NCBI GenBank assembly: GCA_903868595.1
Contig: CAIPVV010000025.1
Coordinates: 62,001 to 126,000, forward strand
DNA from: an uncultured Pseudomonadota bacterium
GTDB lineage: Bacteria > Pseudomonadota > Gammaproteobacteria > Steroidobacterales > Steroidobacteraceae
DNA: 64,000 bases
Reading direction: 5' to 3'
The notes under the pieces were generated by a model, which worked only from the letters and a program-made list of their open reading frames with translations, had not been told where the DNA came from and did not search any database. The position numbers and the translations under genes were made by a program. Shown in pieces: positions 25,651 to 36,759 of this stretch (within the stretch, counting starts at the first letter, position 1; each line of letters starts with the position of its first letter).

Positions 25651-25664
25651 TGCCCGTTCGCTCC

Positions 25665-25985
25665 CTACAGACGCGCCGTCTTGCGCGCCTCGCTGGCGTG
25701 ATGGTCGCGGATCTTTTCCTTGTGCTTGGTCACGGCGCGATCCAGCTTGTCACACAGCGCGTCGATCGCCGGGTACATGTTGGCATCCACGGCCACTGCA
25801 TGGATGTTGTTGCCGCTCACGTGCAACGTCGCTTCGGCCTTTTGTTCGAGTTTTTCGACAGTCAGGACAACGTGGATGTCGATAAGTTGGTCAAAGTGGC
25901 GCGAGAGGCGTTCCAGTCGCTTCTCTATGTACGTGCGCAGAGCCTCGGTCAGTTCGACATGATGTCCGGTGAGCTTCAGCTGCAT
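25665..25985 (-). CDS. hpf: ribosome hibernation promoting factor
   Basis: A 106-residue short HPF, starting MQLKLTGHHVELTEALRTYI, with GNNIHAVAVDANMYPAIDAL and a basic tail. It binds the 30S subunit between the A and P sites and promotes 100S dimers in stationary phase. AAGGAG lies 6 bases before the ATG. It directly follows rpoN, the conserved order. Confidence 0.95.
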   Translation of the reverse strand: MQLKLTGHHVELTEALRTYIEKRLERLSRHFDQLIDIHVVLTVEKLEQKAEATLHVSGNNIHAVAVDANMYPAIDALCDKLDRAVTKHKEKIRDHHASEARKTARL

Positions 25986-25998
25986 GAGCTTCTCCTTG

Positions 25999-27477
25999 TT
26001 ACTGGCGCGTTCCTGCGCGCTTGCGTTCATTCGACGGTGCGATTCCCATGGCCTCCCGGTACTTGGCGACCGTGCGCCGAGCCACCGTGATCCCCTCCCT
26101 TGAGAGCATTTCCGCGATGCGGCTGTCACTGAGCGGCGCACCGGGGGGTTCTTCGCGGATGAGCTTGCGGATCTTCGCGCGGATGGCGGTGGAGGAGGTC
26201 TCCGAACCGTCGGCGCTCTCGACATGGCTCGAGAAGAAGAATCGCAGCTCGAACACGCCGCGCGGCGTGTGCATGTACTTGCCGGCGGTCACGCGCGAGA
26301 TCGTCGACTCGTGCATGCCGATGGCCTCGGCGATGTCCCGCAGGATCATCGGCTTCATGAATTCATCGCCCTGCTCGAGGAACGCCGTCTGGCGCTCCAC
26401 GATCGAGCGGGCGACCTTCATCAGCGTGTCGTGGCGGATTTCCAGGCTCCTGAGCAGCCAGCGTGCCTCCTGCAGCTGCGTCCGCATGGTGGCGTGGCTG
26501 GCAGTGCGACCGATGAGGTTGGCGTAGCCCTGGTTCAGGCGCACGCGCGGCAGGGTCGCGGGGTTCATCTCCACCGTCCAGCCGGTGGGCGTGCGGCGCA
26601 CGAACACGTCGGGAACGATGTACTCGGCCTTGGAGGGGCTGATCTGGGAGCCGGGGCGCGGGTGGCAGCCGCGCACCAGCGCGAGTGCCTGCTCGATTTC
26701 CTCGTCACCGCAGCCCAGCACGCGCCGCAGGGACGCCATCTCCCGGTGCGCCACCAGTTCCAGGTGGTTGGCGGCAATCTGCAGCGCGCAGGCCAGGCCC
26801 GGCGTTGAGGGCTCCAGCTGCTTGAGCTGCAGCGTGACGCACTCGCTGACCGAGCGGGCGCCGACGCCCAGCGGATCCAAGCCCTGCACGATGGCCAGCA
26901 CCGTGCCGATCTCCTCGTCGCTGGCATGGATCTCCGGCTTGAGGGTCGCGGCGATCACGTCGAAGGGCTCGGTCAGGTAGCCGTCGTCGTTGATCGCATC
27001 GAGGATCGCGCGCCCGATGCTCAGCTGCCGCGGCTCCAGCTTCGCCATCTCCAGCTGCCAACTCAGGTGTTCCTGCAGCGTCTCGCCGCTGGCGTCCTGG
27101 AATTCCTGCTGGCGATCATCATCGTCGTTGTTGTAAGGCGAGTCGGAGGGGTTGGCGGAAGGGTTTTCCCAGGCATCGTCGATGACTTCGACGGTGGCCT
27201 CCGGTTCCGGCGGCGGCGCGGCCTCCGGCTCGCCCTCCTCGCCCAGCGAGGGCGGGGCGGCCTGCTCGTTGGGATCGGAGCCGAGCTCCTCGAAGCTCAT
27301 CGTGCCGTCGCTCTCGCCCTCATCCTCGGCCTCCAACATCACGTTGGATTCAAGCAGCTCGCGAATGTGTGCCTGCAGCTCCTGGGCCGGCATTTGGAGT
27401 AGGCGGATGGCCTGCTGCAGCTGGGGGGTCATGGTCAGCTGCTGGCTCATCCTGAGCTGCAGCGATGTCTTAAGCAT
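25999..27477 (-). CDS. rpoN: RNA polymerase sigma-54 factor
   Basis: A 492-residue sigma-54. Region I is the glutamine-rich LKTSLQLRMSQQLTMTPQLQ. An acidic region II (about 55-125) follows, then the core-binding domain, the helix-turn-helix, and the RpoN box ARRTVAKYRE at about 466-475 that reads the -24 element. I chose the ATG at 27477 because region I starts there; a TTG at 27513 would add 12 unrelated residues. Neither has a strong ribosome binding site. It lies between lptB and hpf as in most gammaproteobacteria. Confidence 0.95.
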   Translation of the reverse strand: MLKTSLQLRMSQQLTMTPQLQQAIRLLQMPAQELQAHIRELLESNVMLEAEDEGESDGTMSFEELGSDPNEQAAPPSLGEEGEPEAAPPPEPEATVEVIDDAWENPSANPSDSPYNNDDDDRQQEFQDASGETLQEHLSWQLEMAKLEPRQLSIGRAILDAINDDGYLTEPFDVIAATLKPEIHASDEEIGTVLAIVQGLDPLGVGARSVSECVTLQLKQLEPSTPGLACALQIAANHLELVAHREMASLRRVLGCGDEEIEQALALVRGCHPRPGSQISPSKAEYIVPDVFVRRTPTGWTVEMNPATLPRVRLNQGYANLIGRTASHATMRTQLQEARWLLRSLEIRHDTLMKVARSIVERQTAFLEQGDEFMKPMILRDIAEAIGMHESTISRVTAGKYMHTPRGVFELRFFFSSHVESADGSETSSTAIRAKIRKLIREEPPGAPLSDSRIAEMLSREGITVARRTVAKYREAMGIAPSNERKRAGTRQ

Positions 27478-27574
27478 GAACCGTGCCCGGTTGTTGGGCG
27501 CATCCTGCGCCAACGACCATTAAGGGTCTAATAACCCATTGAAAGAGACCGGATTTTACCAACGCTTGCAACCA

Positions 27575-28300
27575 TTACATTCTGAAATTCTGACCCAAGT
27601 ACACCTCACGGACTTGGGCGTTGGCAAGGATTTCTTCCGCCGTTCCGGAGGCGATCACGGTGCCCCTGTCTACGATGTACGCCCGACCGCAAACGCCGAG
27701 GGTTTCCCGGACATTGTGGTCGGTAATCAGTACGCCGATGCCCTTTTGCGCCAGCTCCGTGATGATGTGCTGGATATCCAGCACCGATATCGGATCGACG
27801 CCCGCGAACGGCTCATCCAGCAGGATGAACCGCGGTGCAGCAGCCAGCGCCCTGGCAATCTCCACCCGCCGGCGCTCGCCGCCGGAGAGGGCCTGCCCGG
27901 CGCTGTCGCGGACGTGATCGATGCGCAGTTCGCCCAGCAGCTCCTCTAGGCGGGCCTCGCGGCCGTTGCGGTCGAGGTCCTCGCGGGTCTCCAGGATCGC
28001 CATGATGTTGTCGGCCACCGAGAGGCGGCGGAAGATCGAGGCCTCCTGCGGCAGGTAGCCGATGCCGCGCTGCGCGCGGCGGTGCATCGGCAGTCCTGTC
28101 AGGTCCTCCTCGTCCAGGTGAATGCTGCCGGCGTCGCTGCCGAGCAGGCCCACGATCATGTAGAAGGCGGTGGTCTTGCCGGCCCCGTTGGGGCCCAGCA
28201 GGCCCACGACCTCTCCGGCATGCAGCGCCAGCGACAGGTCGTCCACGACCCGGCGGCCCTTGTAGGACTTGCGCAGGTTCTGGGCGCTGAGCGTACTCAT
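27575..28300 (-). CDS. lptB: LPS export ABC transporter ATP-binding protein LptB
   Basis: A 241-residue ATPase. Walker A is GPNGAGKT at residues 36-43, the ABC signature is [15 protein letters not shown], and Walker B is [14 protein letters not shown]. It powers LptFG extraction of lipopolysaccharide from the inner membrane. The ATG overlaps the lptA stop by 4 bases. It is the last gene of kdsD-kdsC-lptC-lptA-lptB; rpoN follows after 97 bases. Confidence 0.97.
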   Translation of the reverse strand: MSTLSAQNLRKSYKGRRVVDDLSLALHAGEVVGLLGPNGAGKTTAFYMIVGLLGSDAGSIHLDEEDLTGLPMHRRAQRGIGYLPQEASIFRRLSVADNIMAILETREDLDRNGREARLEELLGELRIDHVRDSAGQALSGGERRRVEIARALAAAPRFILLDEPFAGVDPISVLDIQHIITELAQKGIGVLITDHNVRETLGVCGRAYIVDRGTVIASGTAEEILANAQVREVYLGQNFRM

Positions 28301-28950
28301 GGGTGACTTGCTGCCGGTTGCGTCTCCACCGCGCCGTCCGGGCGGATCGTCATGTGCACGCGGCCCGTGGTGCCGGGCGGGGTCTCGTTCTTCGCGATCT
28401 GCTCCTTGATCGAGTACAGCAGCGCCGGGCTGTTCATCTCGTTGCGGCCATCAAAGAGCCAGGCATCGTCCGCCAGCCGGATGGTCTGCGCCAGGATGTC
28501 GAAGTCGATGTTGCCCGCGTGGCCGCGCACCGGGCGCGGCATGCTCGCGAGCTTCTGCTCGAACTGCGCGGGCGTGCCCGTGGCCTGGGCCTGCGCGATG
28601 CGGTTGCCGGAGAAGCGCACGTTGGCCTCGTTGGCCTGCAGGTTGCCCGTCTCAAAGGTGATCTGCACGTTGCCGCTGAACTGCCAGTGGCTGTCGTCGA
28701 ACTTCAGGCCCGTGCCGTCGGCCACGGCCTTGTCCGCCTTGATCTTCAGGTCCCCCTGTCCGATGGTCACGTCGTTGAACGTCAGGCGGTTGGCCGCGTA
28801 GTCGATCTGCGAGTCCTTGGCGTCCAGGACGATGTCCTGCGTGGCTGCGGCACGGGCCTCGGCGCGCGGCGCGGCGGCCTGGGCCGGCAAGACGCAGCAG
28901 AGCAGGCCAGCGATCAACGCTGCCCGCAGCTCAGTGGGAGAAGCGGCCAT
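28297..28950 (-). CDS. lptA: LPS transport periplasmic protein LptA
   Basis: A 217-residue periplasmic bridge protein with a signal peptide ending near LPAQAAA. The OstA-like beta-jellyroll carries repeats typical of Lpt[45 protein letters not shown]. It polymerises between LptC and LptD to carry LPS across the periplasm. It overlaps the end of lptC by 20 bases. Confidence 0.93.
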   Translation of the reverse strand: MAASPTELRAALIAGLLCCVLPAQAAAPRAEARAAATQDIVLDAKDSQIDYAANRLTFNDVTIGQGDLKIKADKAVADGTGLKFDDSHWQFSGNVQITFETGNLQANEANVRFSGNRIAQAQATGTPAQFEQKLASMPRPVRGHAGNIDFDILAQTIRLADDAWLFDGRNEMNSPALLYSIKEQIAKNETPPGTTGRVHMTIRPDGAVETQPAASHP

Positions 28951-29491
28951 GTACCTCTGATTCTAGGCGCAGTTGGTCCTGCTTCAAGTTGGCGGTGAGG
29001 CCGCGTGCATCCAGTTGCTGGCCGTTCCAGCGAATCGTCACGGGCAGCGGCGTGGTCAGGTCCTGCGTATGGGTGTCGAAGTCCAGGCGCTGGGTGTTGA
29101 TCTGCGCGGCTACGCTGGCCCCCGGGGGCTTGCCGCGGACCTGCACGTCGCCCTTGAGGCGAATGCGGTCGCTGCCAGCTGGCAAGGCGCCGTCGTGGGC
29201 CGAGAGCACCCACGGGCGCGCGGGGTCGGCCACGTAGTGGACCGTGACGGTGGTGGCGCTGACGTCGCCGCTGACCGGGTCCTGCGCGATGCGGGCCGCG
29301 CTGAAGGTGTAGAGCGGCTTGCCCTGCTCGGTGGTCTGCAGCATCTGTGCGTCCAGCGCCACGTAGCCATAGTCAGCCTGCTGGCCGGTCGCATCCGCCG
29401 GCGTCCCGGGGGTATTGCCCTCATGGCCCAGCAGGTACGCGGCCGCCAGCACCAGCAGGGCGCCGCAGCCCAGCAGCAGCCGGAAGTTCAC
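28931..29491 (-). CDS. lptC: LPS export system protein LptC
   Basis: A 186-residue bitopic protein: an N-terminal membrane anchor (about residues 3-22, RLLLGCGALLVLAAAYLLG) and a periplasmic beta-jellyroll. It receives LPS from LptBFG and hands it to LptA. Its start overlaps the kdsC stop by 4 bases. Identification rests on weak family signals (AQDPVSGDVSATTVTVHY, LTTPLPVTI) and on its position. Confidence 0.9.
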   Translation of the reverse strand: MNFRLLLGCGALLVLAAAYLLGHEGNTPGTPADATGQQADYGYVALDAQMLQTTEQGKPLYTFSAARIAQDPVSGDVSATTVTVHYVADPARPWVLSAHDGALPAGSDRIRLKGDVQVRGKPPGASVAAQINTQRLDFDTHTQDLTTPLPVTIRWNGQQLDARGLTANLKQDQLRLESEVHGRFSH

Positions 29492-30003
29492 GCGCGGCTC
29501 CGCGCATCCAGCAGCCAGTCACAGACTTCGCGCACGGCGCCGCGCCCGCCGGGCAGGGTGGTGATGCGGTGTGCGGCGGCGCGCGCCAGCGGGTGCGCGT
29601 CGGCCACGGCCACGGCGAAGGCGGCGCGCGCGAACACCGGGATATCCGGCGTGTCATCGCCGATGCAGGCCAGCTGCGGGCCGGTGAGCTTCAGGCGCTT
29701 GAGCAGGGTATCCAGGGCGCGCGACTTGTTGTCGATGCCCTGGAAGACGTGGCGGATCCCCAGGTCGCGGCAGCGCTTGGCGACCGCGGCGGACTTGCGC
29801 CCGGAGATCACCGCTACCTGGATCCCGGCGGCCTGCACGAGCTTGATGCCGTGGCCGTCGCGCACGTGGAAGACCTTCAGCTGCTCGCCCCGCGCGCCGA
29901 AGTACAGTGCGCCGTCGGTCATCACGCCATCCACGTCCAGCACCAGCAGCCGCAGGCCGGCCGCCAGCCTGGGCTCCGGTGCGACGCGGCGGCGGGCGGC
30001 CAT
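29488..30003 (-). CDS. kdsC: 3-deoxy-D-manno-octulosonate 8-phosphate phosphatase
   Basis: A 171-residue HAD phosphatase of the C0 (capless) type. Motif I is LVLDVDGVMTDG, motif II VAVISGRKS, and motif III is in ACIGDDTPDIPVF. It removes phosphate from Kdo-8-phosphate in Kdo synthesis. The start ATG shares a base with the kdsD stop (TGATG). Confidence 0.95.
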   Translation of the reverse strand: MAARRRVAPEPRLAAGLRLLVLDVDGVMTDGALYFGARGEQLKVFHVRDGHGIKLVQAAGIQVAVISGRKSAAVAKRCRDLGIRHVFQGIDNKSRALDTLLKRLKLTGPQLACIGDDTPDIPVFARAAFAVAVADAHPLARAAAHRITTLPGGRGAVREVCDWLLDARSRA

Positions 30004-30997
30004 CAGACGACGCCCGCGCGCAGCAGGTCGTGGATGTTGAGCGCCCCGACCAGGCGCTGCGCGGCGTCGACCACCAGGAGCCCGGTGATGCCGTGCTGCT
30101 CCATCTTGTTCACGGCCTCGGCGGCCAGCGCCTGCGGCTCGATCGTGCGCGGCGCGAGGGTCATGACCTCGCGCATGGGCGTGGTCCGCAGGTCCACCTG
30201 GCGGTCCAGCACGCGGCGCAGGTCGCCATCGGTGAAGATGCCCACGACGCGGTCCTGCGAATCGACCACCGCGGTCAGCCCCAGCCCCTTGCGACTCATC
30301 TCCAGCAGGCCCGCGGCCAGCGCCGTCTCGGCCCCGACGCGCGGCAGGCTCTCCCCGCTGCGCATCACGTCGCAGACATGCAGCAGCAGCTTGCGGCCCA
30401 GGCTCCCGCCGGGATGGGAGCGCGCGAAATCCTCCGGCGTGAAGCCGCGGGCCTCCAGCAGCGCGATCGCCAGCGCGTCGCCCATGGCCAGCGTCGCGGT
30501 CGTACTGGCGGTCGGGGCGAGGTTGTGGGGGCAGGCCTCCTCGGCGACGCTGACGTCCAGGTTCACGTCCGCGTCGCGGGCGAGCGTGGAGCCGCTGCCG
30601 CCGGTGATGGAAATGACCGGAGTGCCCAGGCGCTTGAGGTGCGGGAGCAGCATCAGCAGCTCCGGCGTCTCGCCGGAATTGGAGATCGCCAGCACGACGT
30701 CGCCCCGGGAGATCATTCCCAGGTCCCCGTGGCTGGCCTCGGCGGCGTGCAGGAAGAACGAGGGGTGCCGGTGCTGGCCAAGGTGGCGGCGATCTTGCTG
30801 CCAACGTGCCCCGATTTGCCCAGTCCCGTGACCACCACCCGGCCCTGGCTGGCCAGGCACAGCTGGCAGGCGCGGGCGAAGTCCGCGCCCACGCGGGCGG
30901 CCAGCTCGGTGACTGCCCGGGCCTCGATCGCGATGGTGCGGCGGCCGGCCGCGATCAGGTCAGCCGGGAGGAAGGCGCTGTGGGCGGCGGTGTTCAT
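30003..30997 (-). pseudogene. kdsD: D-arabinose-5-phosphate isomerase, split by an apparent frameshift
   Basis: The reading frame from ATG 30997 encodes the KdsD start and SIS domain up to GLGKSGHVGSKIAATLASTGTP and then runs out of frame. The rest, from SFFLHAAEASHGDLGMISRGD through both CBS domains to the stop at 30003, continues in another frame. The junction lies at the G run (C run on the coding strand) near 30761-30765, where one base appears missing. The full product would be about 330 residues, the family length. It could be a real mutation, a slippage site or a sequencing error; Kdo synthesis usually needs this enzyme, so an error or another copy is likely. Confidence 0.85.
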
Positions 30998-31056
30998 GTT
31001 TGCTGCGGCATCATAGCTTAAGATCCGCCGTTCCGAATTGGTGCGAGAGACCCCTT

Positions 31057-32566
<1,510 letters not shown>

Positions 32567-32577
32567 AAGCCCGGTGG

Positions 32578-32594
32578 GGCGCGCCTAGCGCGCC
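32578..32594. terminator. hairpin between convergent murA and algW
   Basis: A perfect 7-base stem (GGCGCGC/GCGCGCC) with a 3-base loop lies where murA and algW converge, and overlaps the algW stop codon. There is no T-tract, so a terminator role is a guess from position. Confidence 0.3.
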
Positions 32595-33865
32595 GTGGGG
32601 GTGTCGATCGCCGTCAGTTCCAGCGAGAACGGCTGCGTGCCGCGGGTGCCGGTGATCTTCACCACGGAGCCCGGCTTGTGGTTGGCAATCTGCACCAGCG
32701 TGTCCTGCGAGCCGCGCACGGGTTTGCCGTCGATGGTGAGGATGCGGTCGTTGATCGCCAGGCCCGCGCGCATCGCCGGGGACCCTATATACATGTCGTC
32801 GATCACGACGCTGTCGGCCGGGTAGCCCAGTTGGGCGGCGCGCTCCGGCTCCAGCTGCTGCGGCAGGATCCCGATCCAGCCGCGCACGACGCGGCCCTTC
32901 TCCAGGATCTCGCGCATCACGCCGCGCACCAGGTCCACCGGGATGGCCACGCCGATGCCTTCGGCGCCGCGGTTCTTGCCCAGCACGGCGGTGTTGATGC
33001 CGATCAGTTCGCCGCGCACGTTCACCAGCGCGCCGCCCGAGTTGCCCTCGTTGATCGCCGCGTCCGTCTGGATAAAGTTCTCGAAGGTCGCCACGCCAAG
33101 CTGCGCCCGCCCGGTGGCGCTGATGATGCCGTGGGTCACGGTCTGCTGCAGGCCCAGCGGGCTGCCGATGGCCAGCACGATGTCGCCGACCTGCAGGTGG
33201 TCCGAGCGGCCCAGCTGCATCACCGGCAGGCGCGTTAGGCGGATGCGCAGCACGGCAAGGTCCGTGTCCGGGTCGCGACCCACGACCTCGGCCACGGCGT
33301 CACGACCGTCGGCCAGCTGGATCTGGATCTTGTCCGCACCCGCGATGACATGGTTGTTGGTGACGATGTGGCCGGCCGAGTCCACCAGCACCCCGGAGCC
33401 CAGGCTCTGCTGGACGCGCTGGCGGTAGCGGGGCAGGACTCGGCCCGGGAAGAGCTGCTCCAGCCCGCTGGGCGGCAGCTGCTCGGTGACTTTCCGCTCG
33501 GCGAAGATATTCACCACCGCCGGCGCGCTGGCGCGCACGGCCGGTGCGTAGCTGGCCACCACCGGCAGCCCGCCCGTCTGCTCCGCCGGGCCGTAGGGCG
33601 CGGATAGGGGCGCATCGTCCGGGGTGACGGCCGCGCTGGCGGCCGCCACGCGGGCCTGCGGCGCGGGCGTCGGGGTGGCGAGGGGCGCCGTGGCGGCGGC
33701 CGGCTGCGCCGTCATGGCCCGGGGGGCTTCGCTGCCGGGCCGGTCGGCCGCCTCCCGGCCGAGCAGCCCCGGCCAGAGCACCACGGCCAGCAAGGCCAGC
33801 ACCAGTCCGACGGTGACTGACCCGCCCAAAAAGAGCGCTCCGCGTTTGATCTCGTTACCTGTCAT
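32585..33865 (-). CDS. algW: membrane-anchored Do-family serine protease AlgW/DegS
   Basis: A 426-residue HtrA protease. Residues 9-33 form a membrane anchor, followed by a long Ala/Pro-rich linker to about residue 105. The catalytic triad is His172 (IVTNNHVI), Asp202 (DPDTDLAVL) and Ser276 (EGNSGGAL). A single PDZ domain (about 315-415) senses misfolded outer-membrane proteins. One PDZ plus a membrane anchor fits DegS/AlgW, which begins RseA/MucA cleavage. The linker is longer than in E. coli DegS. It is divergent from petA. Confidence 0.9.
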   Translation of the reverse strand: MTGNEIKRGALFLGGSVTVGLVLALLAVVLWPGLLGREAADRPGSEAPRAMTAQPAAATAPLATPTPAPQARVAAASAAVTPDDAPLSAPYGPAEQTGGLPVVASYAPAVRASAPAVVNIFAERKVTEQLPPSGLEQLFPGRVLPRYRQRVQQSLGSGVLVDSAGHIVTNNHVIAGADKIQIQLADGRDAVAEVVGRDPDTDLAVLRIRLTRLPVMQLGRSDHLQVGDIVLAIGSPLGLQQTVTHGIISATGRAQLGVATFENFIQTDAAINEGNSGGALVNVRGELIGINTAVLGKNRGAEGIGVAIPVDLVRGVMREILEKGRVVRGWIGILPQQLEPERAAQLGYPADSVVIDDMYIGSPAMRAGLAINDRILTIDGKPVRGSQDTLVQIANHKPGSVVKITGTRGTQPFSLELTAIDTPTAR

Positions 33866-33899
33866 GGCCTGCAGCGTCCGAAGCCCCGATTCGATCGTG

Positions 33900-33905
33900 T
33901 ATAAT
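33900..33905 (+). promoter_or_regulatory. -10 element of the petABC promoter
   Basis: A perfect TATAAT preceded directly by TG lies 31 bases upstream of the petA ATG. A start near 33912 would give a leader of about 24 bases. No good -35 hexamer is visible at 17 bases. Confidence 0.55.
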
Positions 33906-33935
33906 GCGACAGTTTCCTGTCACGAGCCGATATCC

Positions 33936-34577
33936 ATGAGCGACAACAGCGGCGCCGCAATTCACGGCAGCCCAGGATCGACTGACGCGGTGGACCAGAG
34001 CCGTCGCGGTTTTCTAACCATGGCGACCACAGCCACCGGCATCGTTGGCGCCGCGTTTGCTGCGGTTCCCTTCATCGCCTCCTGGAGCCCGTCTGAGCGC
34101 GCCCGCGCCCTCGGCGCGCCCATCGAGATCGATGTCTCCAAGATCGAGCCCGGCCAGATGGTCACGATGACCTGGCGCAAGCAGGCCATCTATGTCGTGC
34201 ATCGCACGCCGGAGATGATCGCCAAGCTGCCGGGCCATGATGCCAGCTTGAAGGACCCGGCTTCAAAGGCCTCCGACCAGCCGGCCTATGCCGCCAACGC
34301 CAAGCGCGCGGTCCGGGACGATTTCCTGGTGGTGATCGGCAACTGCACGCACCTGGGCTGCCTGCCCAAGACGCGCTTCGAGCCGGGCCAGCCCGAACTG
34401 GGCGCCGACTGGCCGGGTGGTTTCTTCTGCCCCTGCCACGGTTCGCGCTTTGACCTGGCGGGCCGGGTGTTCAATGGCTCGCCGGCCTCGGTGAACCTGC
34501 GTATCCCGCCGTATTCCTTCACCAATGACGCAACGCTGGTCATCGGCCAGGATACCGTCGCCAAGGGAGCCGCATAA
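33936..34577 (+). CDS. petA: ubiquinol-cytochrome c reductase iron-sulfur (Rieske) subunit
   Basis: A 213-residue Rieske protein of the cytochrome bc1 complex. A Tat-type signal anchor has twin arginines at 23-24 (QSRRGFLTMA) followed by a membrane helix. The [2Fe-2S] ligands are Cys137 and His139 (NCTHLGC) and Cys165 and His168 (CPCHGS), with Cys142 and Cys167 for the disulfide. It takes electrons from ubiquinol on the periplasmic face. Its stop overlaps the petB start (TAATG). Confidence 0.97.
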   Translation: MSDNSGAAIHGSPGSTDAVDQSRRGFLTMATTATGIVGAAFAAVPFIASWSPSERARALGAPIEIDVSKIEPGQMVTMTWRKQAIYVVHRTPEMIAKLPGHDASLKDPASKASDQPAYAANAKRAVRDDFLVVIGNCTHLGCLPKTRFEPGQPELGADWPGGFFCPCHGSRFDLAGRVFNGSPASVNLRIPPYSFTNDATLVIGQDTVAKGAA

Positions 34578-35830
34578 TGGCCGGCAACAATGACAGCCCC
34601 CTGCCGGTGCGCACGGGCTTCCTCGGCTGGCTCAACAAGCGCCTGCCGGTCGACGTCTTCGTCCGCAACCAGCTGACGGGCTACTACGCGCCGAAGAACT
34701 TCAACTTCTGGTACTTCTTCGGCTCCCTGGCCCTGCTCGTGCTGGTGATGCAGCTGCTCACCGGCGTCTTCCTCACCATGCACTACAAGGTGGGTGAGCT
34801 GACGGCCTTCGACTCGGTCGAGTACATCATGCGCGAGGTGCCCTACGGCTGGCTCCTGCGCTACCTGCACTCCACCGGCGCGTCGGCCTTCTTCATCGTC
34901 GTCTACCTGCACATGTTCCGCGCGATGCTATACGGCTCGTACAAATCGCCGCGCGAACTGCTGTGGCTGTTCGGCATGGTGATCTACCTCGCACTGATGG
35001 CCGAGGCCTTCATGGGCTACGTGCTGCCGTGGGGCAACATGTCCTTCTGGGGCGCGCAGGTCATCGTGAACCTCTTCGGCACGATCCCGGTCATCGGCCC
35101 GGGCCTGGTGGAGTGGATCCGCGGGGATTACGGCATCGCCGATGCCACGCTCAACCGCTTCTTCTCGCTGCACGTGGTCGCCGTGCCGCTCGTCCTGCTG
35201 CTGCTGGTGACATTGCACCTGGTGGCGCTGCACGAGTCCGGCTCGAACAACCCTGACGGCGTGGAGATCAAGGAGAAGAAGGACGCCAAGGGCAATCCGC
35301 TCGACGGCATCCCCTTCCATCCCTACTACACGGTCAAGGACATCGTCGGCGTTGGCGTCTTCCTGACGCTGTTCTGCGCGGTGGTGTTCTTCATGCCGAC
35401 GTTCGGTGGCATCTTCCTGGAGAAGCCGAACTTCGAGATAGCCAACCCGATGTCCACCCCGGAGCACATCGCCCCGGTGTGGTACTTCACGCCGTTCTAC
35501 GCGATCCTGCGCGCGGTGCCGGACCAGCAGATGGGTGCGCTACTGATGGCGCTGTCCCTGGTCTGCTTCTTCCTGCTGCCGTGGCTGGACCGCTCGCCGG
35601 TCAAGTCCACCCGCTACCGCGGCTGGATCTGGAAGTCGGCGCTGACGATCTTCGTGATCTCCTTCATCGGGCTGGGCTACCTGGGCCTGGAGCCGCCGTC
35701 GGGGTTGTACACGATGCTCGCCCGGATCTTCTCGGTGACCTACTTCGCGTTCTTCGTGCTGATGCCTTGGTATTCGAAGATCGATCCCGTGAAGCCGGTG
35801 CCTGAACGAGTGACTAACGACCATGGTTGA
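34577..35830 (+). CDS. petB: cytochrome b subunit of the bc1 complex
   Basis: A 417-residue polytopic protein. The heme-ligating histidine pairs are in RYLHSTGASAFFIVVYLHMF and in SLHVVAVPLVLLLLVTLHLVALH. The quinol-oxidation motif PEW appears as PEHIAPVWYF near residue 296. The full-length form includes the C-terminal helices. It is central in petABC. Confidence 0.97.
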   Translation: MAGNNDSPLPVRTGFLGWLNKRLPVDVFVRNQLTGYYAPKNFNFWYFFGSLALLVLVMQLLTGVFLTMHYKVGELTAFDSVEYIMREVPYGWLLRYLHSTGASAFFIVVYLHMFRAMLYGSYKSPRELLWLFGMVIYLALMAEAFMGYVLPWGNMSFWGAQVIVNLFGTIPVIGPGLVEWIRGDYGIADATLNRFFSLHVVAVPLVLLLLVTLHLVALHESGSNNPDGVEIKEKKDAKGNPLDGIPFHPYYTVKDIVGVGVFLTLFCAVVFFMPTFGGIFLEKPNFEIANPMSTPEHIAPVWYFTPFYAILRAVPDQQMGALLMALSLVCFFLLPWLDRSPVKSTRYRGWIWKSALTIFVISFIGLGYLGLEPPSGLYTMLARIFSVTYFAFFVLMPWYSKIDPVKPVPERVTNDHG

Positions 35831-36644
35831 ATCACTGATGCACCGTAACCCCCTGGGCCGCACCGCCGGCCGCCTCGCAATGGTCGGCGCCAGTCTCGCA
35901 CTGGGCGTCGTGCTGCTCTGCTCCCCCGCAGTGCGTGCGGCCGAGACCGCCGCCGCGGGTGAGGCGGAACATGCCGTGGAATGGAAGAGCTGGAAGGCCG
36001 GCAATTCCATTGCCGATACAGCCTCGCTGCAGCGAGGCGCGGCCAACTTCACCAACTACTGCCTCGGGTGCCATTCGCTGAAGTACCTGCGCTACGAGCG
36101 CCTGGGTAAGGATCTGAACATCTCGCCGGAGCTGCTGCGCAAGAACCTGATGCCTGCGGCCGCCAAGCCGACGGATTACATCCTGAGCAGCTTCCCGAAG
36201 GCCGACGGTGAGGCCTGGTTCGGCCGCTCGCCGCCGGACCTGTCGCTGATTACGCGCTCCAAGGGCACGGACTACGTCTACCAGTTCCTCAAGACGTTCT
36301 ACGTGGACGACTCGCGTCCCACCCACAGCAACAACCTGGCCCTGGAGGGCGCTGCCATGCCGGCCGTGCTGTCGGACCTGGAAGGCGTGAAGCGCGCCGT
36401 GTTCAGCAGCGCGACGGGCGGGGAAGGCAAGATGCTGGAGCGCTTCGAGCAGGTGGCTCCCGGCCAGCTGACTGCGGCCCAGTACGATGCCTTCGTGCGC
36501 GACACCGCGAACTTCCTGCAGTATGTCGGCGAGCCGACGCAGGTCGAGCGCGAAGGCCTGGGCATCTGGGTTGTCCTGTTCCTGTTGGTGTTCACCTGGT
36601 TCGCGTGGCTGCTGAAGCGCGAATACTGGAAAGATGTCCACTAG
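35823..36644 (+). CDS. petC: cytochrome c1 of the bc1 complex
   Basis: A 273-residue c-type cytochrome with a signal peptide ending near AVRAAE. Heme attachment is CLGCH at residues 80-84. The axial methionine lies in the middle part and a C-terminal anchor reads GLGIWVVLFLLVFTWFAWLL. The ATG at 35823 overlaps petB; an ATG at 35838 is an alternative. It ends the petABC operon and is followed by a strong hairpin. Confidence 0.96.
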   Translation: MVESLMHRNPLGRTAGRLAMVGASLALGVVLLCSPAVRAAETAAAGEAEHAVEWKSWKAGNSIADTASLQRGAANFTNYCLGCHSLKYLRYERLGKDLNISPELLRKNLMPAAAKPTDYILSSFPKADGEAWFGRSPPDLSLITRSKGTDYVYQFLKTFYVDDSRPTHSNNLALEGAAMPAVLSDLEGVKRAVFSSATGGEGKMLERFEQVAPGQLTAAQYDAFVRDTANFLQYVGEPTQVEREGLGIWVVLFLLVFTWFAWLLKREYWKDVH

Positions 36645-36680
36645 GACGTCTGCCGGCTGGCGCAGCAGCCGTTGATCGAA

Positions 36681-36702
36681 GGTCCCCGCTACGGCGGGGA
36701 CC
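36681..36702 (+). terminator. terminator after petABC
   Basis: A perfect 9-base stem (GGTCCCCGC/GCGGGGACC) closes a stable TACG tetraloop. It lies 37 bases after the petC stop and is followed by a pyrimidine-rich CCCTCTCACTTT rather than a clean T-run. Confidence 0.6.
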
Positions 36703-36759
36703 CCCTCTCACTTTGCTGTGCCTGTCCGATGATTTGAACTCTCCAAGGAGAACACTCTG

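Noticed and set aside
36681-36702. A riboswitch upstream of sspA
   Set aside because: It is a simple short hairpin with a TACG loop and fits a terminator after petC better.
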